NCBI GenBank assembly: GCA_014218235.1
Contig: CM024759.1
Span: forward strand, 8,076,712 to 8,140,711
DNA: 64,000 bases
From: Colocasia esculenta
Taxonomy: Eukaryota > Streptophyta > Magnoliopsida > Alismatales > Araceae
Direction: 5' to 3'
Shown: one piece after another, positions 44,244-55,523 of the stretch
How positions within the stretch are numbered: position 1 is the stretch's first letter
How the letters are laid out: every line of letters begins with the position of its first letter
The notes under the pieces: generated by a model
Databases searched by the model: none
The model's input: only the letters and a program-made list of their open reading frames with translations
What the model was told of the DNA's origin: nothing
Made by a program: the position numbers and the translations under genes

Positions 44244-44814
44244 AATATCCCTAATTTTCTGTGCGCAACAGAGCGCAGAGAACACCCATTGGGCCAGGCT
44301 TCTGATTGGGGAGATGTCTTCCCATCAGCCCTTTCATGTCCCTTCAGCCCTACACGAGCCCCTCATGTCCCCTAGTTTATGAAACACACCCCTTTGGCAA
44401 CCTAGAGAGCTCTCTTGGCTCTTTACTAGAAAGGAAACCCTAACAGAGAAAGAGAGGAAGGACTGACCTTGGAGGGCTTGGATCTGGCGACTGGAGGCGT
44501 TTCCTGGTGATCTTCTACGACAAGGAGAAAGACCATACGTAGGAGAAGGCTTCCCCGACGCTGGACTGCGGCCTACAACCCTCTAGAACCCGGAGCCAAG
44601 GAGTTTTGGAGGCTTCTTGGCACTACCCAAGGAGAGCTTCTCCGGCCATTACATCCGTTTGGAGATTTATTCAGAGGCAAGTAACCCATAGATCTCAATC
44701 CCATACATGTTCCCTAGGTCCCAGTAATTTTTATGGATTTTAAATCGTGTCCTGGACCCTCCTTTTCACTGAGTATTTGGGGTTCGGTCTGTGCTGTTGC
44801 ACAGACAGGAACAT

Positions 44815-44900
44815 GGCGTCAATGCCATTGACGCCAAGGTCTCCCATCGGCGTCCAGCGATCGTGCCGTCAAAACTCTTGAACGGCCAGAGGTTGCCGCC
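44815..44900. repeat. Second GGCGTC/GACGCC cluster, LTR I
   Basis: GGCGTC at 44815 with GACGCC at 44830, GGCGTC at 44849 with GCCGTC at 44865, then weaker AACGGC at 44881 and GCCGCC at 44895. Steps again alternate around 15-19 bp, with three pairs. Confidence 0.7.
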
Positions 44901-47331
44901 AAGTTCTTCAGGACAGAACAGTGAACTGTTCTTCCTAATAGATGATTATTTTCGATATGCTTTCGCCATGAGGATATAGTGTAAATCCTATATGCTATGT
45001 AAAATAGATAATGTGGAGTGTGTGAGGAAATTTCTGTATTTTTCTGTGGATGGCATGAAATTTTTTTAGATTATTGAAATACATGTTGTAAAAAGATGGA
45101 TATGCATGTTCGTCTATTGTCTACCTAATTCCTGCGGAATTAAATGCCATAAATTTTTTTATACCATGTGTATATGTATCAGACCATGCCCTAAAAATTT
45201 GAGAATTTTTCCATGACTGTGGAATTTACTGAAAATTTCTGTTTTGGAAATAGGAGACATGCATAGGAATTGTAAAATCTACAGTAATTTGTGTATTGTG
45301 CAATAAATCCGAGGAAAATTTCTGTGATGACAAATATGTTAGGATCAGGATTGTGAACTATTAAACCCGATGTTCATGTTATGTTCCATGTTAAATCAAA
45401 TTATGAACGGCATGAGATTGCATGTTTTAATTTCTGTAAATGTAATATGGTTCAGAAAAATATGAAAATTTGCGTGTGTGATTATAAACCTGAAATGTGT
45501 CTGTGGTTAAAATCTCAGGTTTTTTTTATAACAGTAAGTATCGTTATGGATTTTAATGAGAAAAATGACTATGTGAGCATGTTAATTGTGATTTGATGTG
45601 ATTCAGTGAATTTCAATATGATTAAATCTATATTATGATTATTTGGAAGTTGAAACAGTGATGTTAAAATCAGTGAATGATGACTTATGTGTGTGTGAAT
45701 TATTTATGAGTGTGTGTGCATGAGACATGAGAAAACAAGTGGTATAAGTGTGTAAAATGGTTAATGTGACAAAGATAACCAAATATGCCCATAAGACACT
45801 GCCACCTTAGATGCTTGGAGCTGTACCATAGTGATGCCCCTACGAAAAGCTCAATGCGTTATGTGATACCCTAGGAAAGGGTCTTGATAAAGTGTACACC
45901 CTGGCAAAGGGTCTTGTAAAATCCTGGAGGTGGACAAGTTCCACTGGTAATGGTGGGAAGGGCTTTCCTCGTTTTCTGCAGGAACCAAGACTTATCACTG
46001 TGCCGGTGATTAAGTAAGTGAAAGTGAATGTGTGTGTATGTGACCGTCTAATGGTGGTTTGGGCTGTGTCTTGGCATTAAGTGAAAATAAGTATAAGTGT
46101 GACGGGAAAAGTGATATGTGTTCATAGCACAAGGAATGTGCAAAATATGTGTAAATGTGGCACATGTGATGTGCAAAAGTGAAATGATAAGAAGTGTGTG
46201 AATGTGAAAGAGGAAACAATGGGAAATGTGTGTAAGTGTTGTGTGATAAAACCAAAAGTAAGTGTATGTGAAAGCCAAGGTTCATCATATGGTTGTGTGA
46301 AATGAGAAAATAGTATAAGTGTAAATGACAATAGTGTTAATTGATAAATTGTTCATTGATGTGTACAAATGTGTGTGTGTATGTGCTTATGTGTAACTTG
46401 TTAAATTGCTAAGAGTGATGTTACCACTAGTACCAAAATGTAAGTTTATGCTTTCATATTCATGGAATTTGAATGGTTGGATGCGCATGTGTTTAGTATC
46501 ATGTTGTATAGTTAAAAGTGATCCCTATGTAAGGGTAAAATGAATGTCAAAAGATTTGTAGAAAATCAGCAAGCTAAATATAAGTAAATTGTTATGGTTG
46601 CATGCAAAGTGAGTTAGAAATCATGCTAGCAATGAAACCTATCTTGTATATGTTTTTCCACGACTTAGTTATGAAGTTTTACAATGATGTGAGTAAAGTG
46701 TGAAGGTATGTGAATGTGTATTTGTACCTATGATAATGACGCCATGTTATTAGAAATCTTGTTTAGATTATAGTTTTACATGTGTTAGAATAGTTGTTTA
46801 ATAAAATTTCATGTGAAATTACTTGCTATGGCATAATCATGTATGATTTAATTGCTGAAATTCTATTGAGTTAAATTGTTGGAAAACATGTATGTATTGA
46901 ATCTTGAGTTACTTGCTGAGTCTATTGTGTAGACTCATTCTTGCTAAACATTTCAGGAAATTTGTAGCGGAGAAGCTAGCAAGGCTTGAAGTAGAGTTGG
47001 ACTAAGTGATTGAAGACCTGTAATTTTATCTTTCAGAGTATGTAAAGCTACAATTGAAATTTGAGTTTTGTTCAAATGTACTTGGAATCGGCTATGTATT
47101 TGGAACATTTTGTATTTATGTTATCTCTTGTTGAACTATACAGACTGTGGTATGTGGATTTAAAAGTTGATGGAATGAGATTTATTTAAATTCCGTTGCA
47201 TTTATTTATTTCTATTTGTGTATATCTCAGCTCATTTGTTACTTGTTGGGGTATTCTCCCCTGTAGCGGCTTGCTCTCATCCGACGTGGGTTGGTATAAC
47301 CGTACCGGGTGGAAGTGGGTCATTGCAGAGA

Positions 47332-47343
47332 AGGTATCAGAGC
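47332..47343 (+). other. Primer binding site, element I
   Basis: AGGTATCAGAGCCC is one mismatch from the usual TGGTATCAGAGCC, four bases after the LTR end. Confidence 0.75.
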
Positions 47344-47522
47344 CCATTGGGTTGAGCTTATACATAAATAGCCATCAACTAAATCACATCTCTAAGTCTT
47401 TGTAGTGGATAGCCAGATCCAAGGAATAGTTAAGATGGTACTAGAAAGTAGTAAGATAATTACACGATAACATGTTAGGTATGAGGATAAATGGAGTCTA
47501 ATTTAGTGTTTATTTTGTAGCA

Positions 47523-48294
47523 ATGGCTGGAAGGACTCGACGTTCGAGCCTGCCCATTCAGGATGAGGAATTAAGTAGGACTGACGGGGGGCAACATGAA
47601 GTACCAGCACCTCAAGGATCACCCCCACCACCGTTGGCTGATCATGGTACAGTCATGCAAGGGATTGTACAAGCAATACAAACTCAAGCGCAAACACAAG
47701 CGGCTTTTTAAACTCAGTTTCAGGCTCAGGTTCCAGCACCAGCTCAACAGGACCGTGGGTTAGGAGGTGTGACAGTCATGGAGAGGTTCAAGAGAATGGC
47801 TCCACCCTCTTTTAAGGGGGAGAGTGAGCCGTTAGTTGCAGAAAATTGGCTCAGGGAAATCGAAAAGATATTCCGAGCTATCAGGTGTACAGAGGATGAC
47901 AAGATCAGCCTGGCGTCATATATGCTTCAGGAGCGAGCGGATGTGTGGTGGTCTTCCGTTCTTCGCACGCAGTTTGAGGGAGTGGAGCTAGAGGTTACTT
48001 GGGAGGATTTCGTAAGGATGTTCCAGGCCAAGTATGTTCCTGAGCATATACAGGACAAAATGGAGCAGGAATTCTTAGCATTGACTCAGGGATCGATGAC
48101 AGTTATGGAGTATGAGGCTAGATTTGCAGAGTTGTCTAGATATGCACCACACATAGTTGTTGATGAGAGGCGCAAGGTAAGGAAGTTTGTAATGGGGCTT
48201 AGACCATCAATGAGGGCCAGACTGGCGGCGTTTGACCTTAGAACTATGGATGTAGCTCTTAGCGTAGCGTGCAAACAAGAGAGTGAAATGGAGT
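47523..48294 (+). pseudogene. gag of gypsy element I, 5' part
   Basis: ATG at 47523 starts a Gln- and Pro-rich N-terminus. A TAA at 47709-47711 is followed in the same frame by the gag core (FKRMAPPSFKGESEPLVAENWL, WWSSVLRTQFEG, YAPHIVVDERRKVRKFVMGLRP). The sequence stops at the N gap. It is closest in plan to gag A, and as in A there is no reading frame between primer site and gag. It would form the particle shell. Confidence 0.88.
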
Positions 48295-48394
48295 NNNNNN
48301 NNNNNNNNNNNNNNNNNNNNNNNNNNNNNNNNNNNNNNNNNNNNNNNNNNNNNNNNNNNNNNNNNNNNNNNNNNNNNNNNNNNNNNNNNNNNNN
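48295..48394. other. Assembly gap (100 N)
   Basis: Exactly 100 N, the usual placeholder for unknown size. Plus-strand gypsy gag lies on the left and minus-strand copia pol on the right. The order and distance across it cannot be trusted. Confidence 0.98.
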
Positions 48395-51300
48395 TCCTAC
48401 TAAATTTACTTCGCATGACTTAGATACCTAAGCCTAGTCATGAGTTTGGCTACATATCTAAAGATCCTTTTGACAGAAATTAAGTGAGATTCTTTAGGAT
48501 CAGCCTGATACCTAGCACACATGCATACACTAAATAGAATATCAGGTCTAACTGGCAGTTAAGTAAAGTAAAGAACCTATCATATCTCTGTAGAGCATTG
48601 ATCTACATTCTTACCCTCTTTATCACTGTCTAGCCTTGTAGATGTGCTCATTGGTGTGGACAATGGTTTTGGCATTTTCAAATCCAAATTTCTTTAACAG
48701 CTCCTTGGTGTACTTGGCTTGGCAGATGTTTGTGCCTTCTTTGTCTTGCTTGATTTGTAATCTAAGGAATAGTTGAGCCCCCCATCCTGCTCATTTCGAA
48801 TTCTCCCTGCATGAGCTTCTCAAAATACTTGCATAGAGATTCATCATAGATCTAATATTATATCATCTACATAAATTGTACAAGTAATATATTTTTGACT
48901 TTTGATTTATAAATAAGTGCTATCTACCTATCCTTGATAAACCATGATTAATAAAATTCACTGAGCCTTTCATACCAAGCTCTAGGTGCTTACTTTAAAC
49001 CATACAATGCTTTATGTAGTTTAAAAATATGATTTGGAAAATCCACATCATCAAAACAAGGAGGTTGTTCTACATAGACTTCCTCCTTTATAAACCCTCA
49101 AATACAGATTTTACATCCATTTGAAAAAGCTTTTAATCTAATGCAGAGGCATAGTAAGTAAAATTTCTAATTGCCTCTAGTACTAGCCACTGGTGCATAG
49201 GTTGCATCGATCTATGCTCCTCTTGGGAATAGCCTTGAGCAACCAGTCTAGCCTTGTTTTCTAGTGATCACATCAGCTCATCCAATTGTTTCCTAAACAC
49301 CCCATTGGTGCCATTACAGGATGATCTGATGGTCTCGGAACAAGGACCAAACTTGGTTTCTTTTGAACTGATTAAGTTCATCTTGCATGGCTAGTATCCA
49401 AGATTCATCAGACAGTGCTTCATTGACTGTCTTAGGCTCTGTTTTAGATATAAGAGCTAGTTATCACACAAGGAATTACATTACCTCTAGTTGTTCCCCA
49501 ACCGATGGATCTCCAATGATGTTATCTATGGTATGATCTTTCTTGTGATCCTTCTTGTATCTCCATTCATTGGAAGATCATCATGAGATGTTCTTTCTAT
49601 TGTAGTTCTTCCAAGAGAGGATCTGCCTTGTCCTTGATAGGTGATCTTTTAATTTCTTGGACAAACTATCTGCGTCATCATTATCACTATCTACTTCTTT
49701 TCTCATGGAGGTTAGATTCATCAAAGATAACATGTATGTTTGCTCAATTAATAACTTTGTTTATTAATACTCTATAGTCTTTGGGTTTAGAAGCATAACC
49801 CCATGAATATACCTTCATCAGACTTGAGTCTAATTTACCAATCTCTTTTACCATTATTATGGACGAAGCCAGGACAGCTAAAGGTTCTGAAATGACTGAT
49901 CTTTGCTTCTTTTGCGTGTAAGCTCGTATGCAGTCTTCTTTAGGATTGACCTGTCATCACTCTATTAATTACATAAATGCAGTGTTGATTGCTTCATCCC
50001 AGAAATATCTGGAAGATTATATTTTGATAGCATATTCTTGCCATATCCAACAAGTCCTATTTTTCCTCTCAGCTACTCCATTTTGTTGGGGTGTCCTTGT
50101 GCTGAGAATTATGCTCAATTCCTTGATCTTCACAGAATTCTGCAAATCTTTCATTTTGAAATTCTCTTCCATGATCTATGAATGCTTATTATATTGAACT
50201 TCTTGTATTTCTGAACTTTCTTACTAAACTTAACAAACTGTCGAAGGTATCATCCTTATGATCCCAAAACGATACCAAGTAAAATCTAATCATCTACAAT
50301 CACGAATCCAAAGTTCTTTCCTCCTAGACTGGTGTTCTCATTGGCCCAAATAATCCATATGCAACAGTTCTAAAGGTTTAGAAGTGGTTACAACTATTTA
50401 GACTTGAAGTGATTTTGTATGCTTCCCTTTTGCACAAGGTTCGCACACACCCTCCATCCTTGACACTTATTTTGGGCAGACCTTCTACTAAATTCTCTTA
50501 ACTAATTTTTTGATTCCATCCAGACTACAATGACCCAATCTCCTGTGCCACAGTTCAGCTGATTGATCCTTGTTTGCTACAAGACATACATCCTGATCCT
50601 TTAGATCTTCTAGATGAGCACATAAAGATTTCTTTCTCTGCAGGCTTCGAATACTATTGCACCATCTTTCTGATACTGCACTTAGTCTCTTAAACTTAAT
50701 TTGATGCCCTTTGTCACAAAGTTTGACTGATGCTGATTAGATTGTACTTAAGTCCTTTCACCATAGGACATCTTCTATGAGAGTTCTGCCTTGACTGCCA
50801 ACTGATCCACAACCTATCACTGTTCCTTTCCGTTGTCGCCATATGTCACTGTACCTTCTTCATCCTTGATGAACGAAAATAGCTTCTTGTTACCTGTCAT
50901 ATTCCTTGAGCACCCGCTGTCCAGGTACCATTTTGATGTTCTAAGGCTTCCCTGCATAAAACACTAAGATTTAGTTACCCAAGTTCTTTTGGGTCCATGC
51001 TGGTTTTTTTAGTCCTCACTTTTTCTTTTAAATATCCATTTTAGGTGTTTAGTGTGACAAGTTATTTTGGTATGACATAATCTGTTACAGTGACTACAAT
51101 AAATATTTTACTTACCTTTTCAGTTGGGATATATTTAAAGTTCGATTTATATTCAGTATCTTGTCAGCTACAAATTTTGGAGTTGGATATACCTTGGATG
51201 AACTATCGTTTCTTCATTATCAGGTGGGACATATCCTAACCATATTTCTTCTTACCTATCTTCTATCTCCTTTGAGTATTAAGGTTGATTTTCCATTTGT

Positions 51301-51480
51301 AACTTTTCATGATATAGTTAAATATTCGTTTTCCTTAGTTAATGTGTCTATCTCCTTTTTAAGTTCATCTAGAGTTTCTTGTTTTTCTAGACTTACTATC
51401 TATTCCTTTTTATCTTTTAGATCTTCACATAGCAATTCATTTCTCCTTTTTAGTTTAGAAATTACTTTTCTAATTGCTCA
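48395..51480 (-). pseudogene. pol of copia J (protease, integrase, RT), decayed
   Basis: Read on the minus strand, the protease WYLDSGCSRNMTG is near 50900. The pre-integrase CEPCAKGKHTKS and LLHMDYLG (first catalytic Asp) lie near 50350-50450, and VAERKN (catalytic Glu region) near 50110-50150, partly out of frame. RT includes PNHIFKLHKALYGL near 49030 and the catalytic IYVDDII near 48870. A segment near 48700 reads KEGTNICQAKYTKELLKKFGF. Many stops and frame changes are present and no long frame survives. RNase H would lie left of the gap. Confidence 0.8.
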
Positions 51481-51499
51481 TTTTTAGATTTTAGTCTGA

Positions 51500-52762
51500 G
51501 TTGGTGTTTTCTAAACAAGCATGATTTTTCTTGTGGTTTTTAGTACCTTACATACCTCTTTATATTTACTATATGTTCATTGAAAGCATCTTCTAAACTG
51601 CCAGAATTAGACTCATTATTGCATGAAGTGAATGATGAGTCAGAGGTTACCTTGTCGTCGATGTTTGCCATGAAGGCCAGGTTGGCCTTTTCTTCTTCTT
51701 CTTCACTCGAGCTCAACTCACTGTCTGAGTCACTGTCGTTGTCCCATGCTGCTGCCATGACCTTCTTCTTGTATTTTCTGAATTTCTTTGCATTGTCTTC
51801 TTTCTAAACTCGGTCTTCTTCAGCTTTGGACACTCGGCCTTGATGTGTCCAGCTTCTGCATTTGTAGCATATGTGTTCTGACTTTTTGAGCTCTTTTCCT
51901 TCAGATTTTCTGAGATCTTTTCCTTTCTTAAATGTCTTCTTCCATATTGATATTTTTTCTTTGTCAATATTTGTTGCAGTCTTTTGATAGAAGAGCTTCT
52001 TCATCTTCGCTATCCTAACTGTTATCTTCATCTTCTGATTTTTCTTCGGTGCTGCCTTTTGTGACCCTTAGCGCATTGCTATGCTTCTTTTTGCTGGGGA
52101 CTCTCCTAACCTTTCCATGTTATCTCGTGGGCCATGAGTGACCCAACCAGCATTTCCAGTGACATCCTTCTCAATCATTTGCCTCTTCTATGGCTGTCAC
52201 CTTTGGAGTCCACGAGGCTGGTAGGGATCTTAGGATTTTTCTTACCATATCCCCAATTTCATATTGCTTTCCAAAACAGCCGGATCATTTGTAATGTCTG
52301 CGAATCTACTGTACATCTAAGTGATTGATTCTCCTGGCTGCATCTGAAATCGCTCATATTGAGCTACTAGAATATCTATTTCCTTTTCCTTCACTTTGTT
52401 TGTGCCTTCATATGTGATTCTCAACTTTTCCCACATTTCCATGCGGATTTGTAGGCTGAGATCCTATTGAACTCCTTCTTGCTTAGCGCACAGCACAAGA
52501 TGCTTTTTGCTTTACATTTAAGGATATTTTCTTCTTGTCATCTTCTGTCCACTTATCTTTCTTGTTGGTGACTAGAAGATCTCCTTCCTCTATGATAGAC
52601 CAAATTGATAGTTGAGACCTTGAAGGAAGAACTTCCATCTGGTCTTCCATATTATAATCATCACCATCGAAATAGGAGGTCTGTTAACCAATGACTCTCT
52701 GCATACCCTTGAGCTGCCATTATCTTTGCTCAGATTGTGAGATCCTCTTTGTCGAAGAGACT
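51500..52762 (-). pseudogene. gag of copia J, decayed
   Basis: The minus strand begins after the primer site with copia Gag fragments (52380-52740; EGDLLVTNKKDKWTEDDKK, MWEKLRITYEGT). A zinc knuckle with a frame break follows (HICYKCR in one frame, AGHIKAECPKLKK in another, 51830-51900). Then an acidic segment, DSDSDSELSSSEEEEEKANL, and a tail down to about 51540. It would be the particle protein of a SIRE-like copia and is not functional. Confidence 0.8.
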
Positions 52763-52778
52763 TGGCTTTGATACCACT
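52763..52778 (-). other. Primer binding site, copia J
   Basis: The minus strand reads AAGTGGTATCAAAGCC next to the LTR end at 52779, one mismatch from the consensus. Confidence 0.78.
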
Positions 52779-54880
52779 TGTTGCCCAGCTAGCAAGTCCA
52801 GAGGGAGGGAATGGGATTCTAAAATTTTAGATTAAAACCTGTTAAAAAAAATGCTTATAGAAAACACTAAAGAGAATAGTTAGTGTTAGATGGAAGAACA
52901 AACAAATGCACAAATGCAATCACACATGCAACATGAGATTTTTATCCTGGTTCGGCCCTCCTATACCAAGAGTCCTACGTCCAGTCCCCAAGCAACAACT
53001 TGGGCTTTCACTACCAAGGTACTGTCCCCCTTAAGGACCCTTACATATCCAGCCGCAGCTTGCCTTCTCTTCACAACCCGAAGAGGAATACACCACCCTG
53101 ACCCTCAGGTCTTCCTTCCTTACTGAAGGAATACAACCACCTGTTCATAATAGGTCTTCTCTTCACAGCCGAAGAGGAACTTCACGACCGTGAATAAAGG
53201 CAAAATGCCCCTAGACCAAGCTTACACTAAATGCTCGATCTGTGGCAGTGACTGAGAGAGAAATCTACAATAGAAAATCTCTCAGAACACACAGCTCTCC
53301 AAGGCTAAAAAACTGAAAATGGAGAGCAAGAGCTATAGCAAGCTAGAGAGTGAAGCTCAGGGCTCTTCTTTCTGATGCTCGCAGGTTGTAAGAAGAAAGC
53401 TCGAAAAGTTGTTCTTTATGGAGTCATCAGTCTTCTATATATCCTTCTCTTTGAAAAATATCTGTTGAAGTGTCTGTTGTCTCTAGGTTGAATGCTCGTT
53501 AGACTGCATGATTCGTTTAGTACGACAGATGAGCTTGCAGTCATTTAATGCTTTGCGATCCATGCACGCAAGGAGAAGATCCATCTTGATATCCTTCAGC
53601 TTCTATTTTGTCCAACGTTGTATGACATGGTATTGGAAGAGACCTGCACACATTAATGCTAAAGCATAAATAGCTAGACTGTCTCCATGCTTGTCATCAA
53701 CGTTAGAAAGAATATACATCAAATAGAAATGTCATTCTGCTATTTGAAAGCGCTTCTTATAGGAGCATGGGAATAGAAAGCAACGTGCAGATGATGTGAA
53801 CAGTCATAAAAATGCAAGGATACTAGAGATGTGTGCATGAATACTTTACTTTCACACAATACTAGAAAATGCATTTGAATATCATATGTGAATTTCGATG
53901 TATCCATGAAGTTGTTATGATAGAGAAATAGTTGTACAACTTATGAAATTGTTGTGTATACAAGTCGTTGTATGCGAGTAAGCAAATCGTTTACAACATA
54001 AGCAAATCGTTGTTTCACTTATCGAATCGATACAATGATTAAATCGTTCTTTAAGTAAAAGCAAATCATTACGGCAACATCATTGTTCAAATAGACAAAT
54101 CGATGCAGTGACCAAATCATTGTTTGCTTTATCGAATCGTTACGGCGACCAAGTCGTTATGTAACATATCGAATCGTTTATGATGACTAAGTCGTTATGT
54201 AACTTATCGAATCATTATGAAGACCAGTTGTTATGTAACTTATTGAATCATTACGGTGACCAAGTCGTATGTAACTTATCGAATCGTTATGGCGACCAAG
54301 TCGTTATTCAAGTAGACAAATCGATGCAGTGACCAAATCGTTGTTTCTTACTTAACAAATCGTTGTGAGAACCAAATCGTTGTTTCTCACTTAACAAATC
54401 GTTGTGAGAACCAAATCGATGTTTCTCACTTAACAAATTGTTGTGAGACCAAACCGTTGTTTCTCACTTAACAAATCGATGTAAGAACCAAATCGATGTT
54501 TCTCACTTAACAAATCATTGTGAGAACCAAATCGATGTTTCTCACTTAACATCGATGTGAGAGCAAAATTAATGTTTCTCACTTAATAAATCGTTGTGAT
54601 ACTTATGAAATCCTTGTGAACTGAAATCGATAATAGTATAGAAATCATTATGATTCTATGAGTCGTATGAACTTAGGACGTCGATGTGTACTTAGAAAAT
54701 TACATGCTCTGAACTTTAAATGCTACAGTGTAAGAATACTTACAGGTTTTGCTTGACTTTGCCTGATTTATTTCTGTGATTAAGCTTCAGGAGAACTTGT
54801 TAGACAGTACTTTATTAAAGTTTTGTTAATCACCAAATAGGCTTATAATAAATGAAATTATATGGGATGACTGATCATCA
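52779..54880 (-). repeat. 5' LTR of copia J (about 2.1 kb)
   Basis: On the minus strand it ends CTGGGCAACA. The inner half is homologous to the LTR at 61451-62386 (shared series including TTATATGCAGG/TGTGTGCAGG and GTTGGACAAAAT-like blocks). The outer limit near 54880 is inferred from where gypsy K gag begins; a TGATGATCAGTC start on the minus strand is possible. A TATA-like GGATATATAG lies at about 53436-53445 (minus). It contains the AAATCG array upstream of that TATA. Confidence 0.65.
53930..54680. repeat. AAATCG tandem array with hairpin-forming units
   Basis: More than 30 AAATCGTT/AATCGAT-type words occur. Right block (about 54330-54600): ~39 bp units pairing TTTCTCACTTAAC with GTTGTGAGAAC around an AAATCG word. 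Left block (about 54125-54310): ~38 bp units with GTCGTTATGTAACTTATCG and GAATCGTTACGGCGACCAA. Each unit is internally inverted (TTCTCAC/GTGAGAA or GTTAC/GTAAC). It is not CRISPR, since there are no unique spacers. Confidence 0.88.
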
Positions 54881-55500
54881 TCTTCGACACGTCCCCCACG
54901 TGGCCCGCTAGCGAGTAGGCTTGCATTGAGCGGTTCATTAGTGGGCTTCGCTCGGAGTTGAGGTGGTCCATGGCTAGTCACCTCTGCGACACTCTAGGGT
55001 TTGCAGTGGCAAGGGCTACCACCTTGGAGAGGGAGTGTCAGTTTAAGCCGCAGCAAGGAGGAGGCTCGGGGAGGTCTTCTCCGTACCAACGCCCTTCGAC
55101 AGTCGAGGGAGTGTTTCCACTTCTTCTTCTTCGGGGACAGGCGGTGCTGGCCTGATCTCGAAGTTGAAGAAGTTGTTCACTCGAGGAGGCAGGCGTCGTT
55201 TCCAGCAGTCTCAGCAGCCGCGACGTCAGTAGGAGCAGCTAGTGGAGCAGTCTGTGCAGTAGGGAGCAAAGCAGGGCCCGCAGAGCATGGGTTGTTTTCA
55301 TTGTGGGTAGCAGGGTCATTTCAGGCAGGAGTGTCCGTTGTTGAGGCAGGGGCAGCAACAGCAGGCACTCAGGTAGTAGTACCCTCCACCACAACAGGCG
55401 TAGCGTCAGCAGCGCACCAGGGTCAGTTCCAGCAGTCGCAGCAGCAGCCTCACTGAGGTCGTGTTCGCAGTCGGGTGATGAACATCACCAGAGAAGGCAG
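54881..55500 (+). pseudogene. gag of gypsy K, 5' truncated
   Basis: The sequence begins inside gag (ERFISGLRSELRWSMASHLC, 54928 on) with TAG at 54916. A zinc knuckle, CFHCG-stop-QGHFRQEC, is at about 55287-55335 in another frame, followed by Gln-rich repeats. The N-terminal half is missing at the junction with copia LTR J, so J probably inserted here. GC-rich codons set it apart from A, F and H. Confidence 0.8.
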
Positions 55501-55523
55501 AAGCCTCTAATCTGGTCGTCGGT

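Larger units (their letters stand above)
43222..47327 (+). repeat. 5' LTR of gypsy element I (4106 bp)
   Basis: It starts TGTAAGGCCCCG inside copia RT (left flank CCTAA) and ends GGTCATTGCA before a primer-site-like GGTATCAGAGCCC. At 4.1 kb it is the longest LTR here. It contains two GGCGTC/GACGCC word clusters, an AT microsatellite (43930-43954) and a TTGCTGAGT...GACTC stem near 46915 like that in LTR A. Apart from short chance frames there is no coding capacity. Confidence 0.85.

Noticed and set aside
46010..46331. Overlapping minus-strand frames rich in His, Thr, Phe and Tyr
   Set aside because: Low-complexity GTGTGAAATG-type sequence of LTR I read backwards, with three frames open at once.
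48207..48431. Open frames crossing the run of N
   Set aside because: They exist only because N codons are not stops. The sequence across the gap is unknown.
53930..54680. Possible CRISPR array (regular short repeats)
   Set aside because: The intervals between AAATCG words are themselves repeated, the context is a plant LTR, and no cas genes exist.
47769..54958. Idea that gag I and gag K are one element split by copia J
   Set aside because: Both gag pieces include the same FxxGLR segment, so they overlap in content, and their base composition differs. They are separate elements unless the gap hides a duplication.
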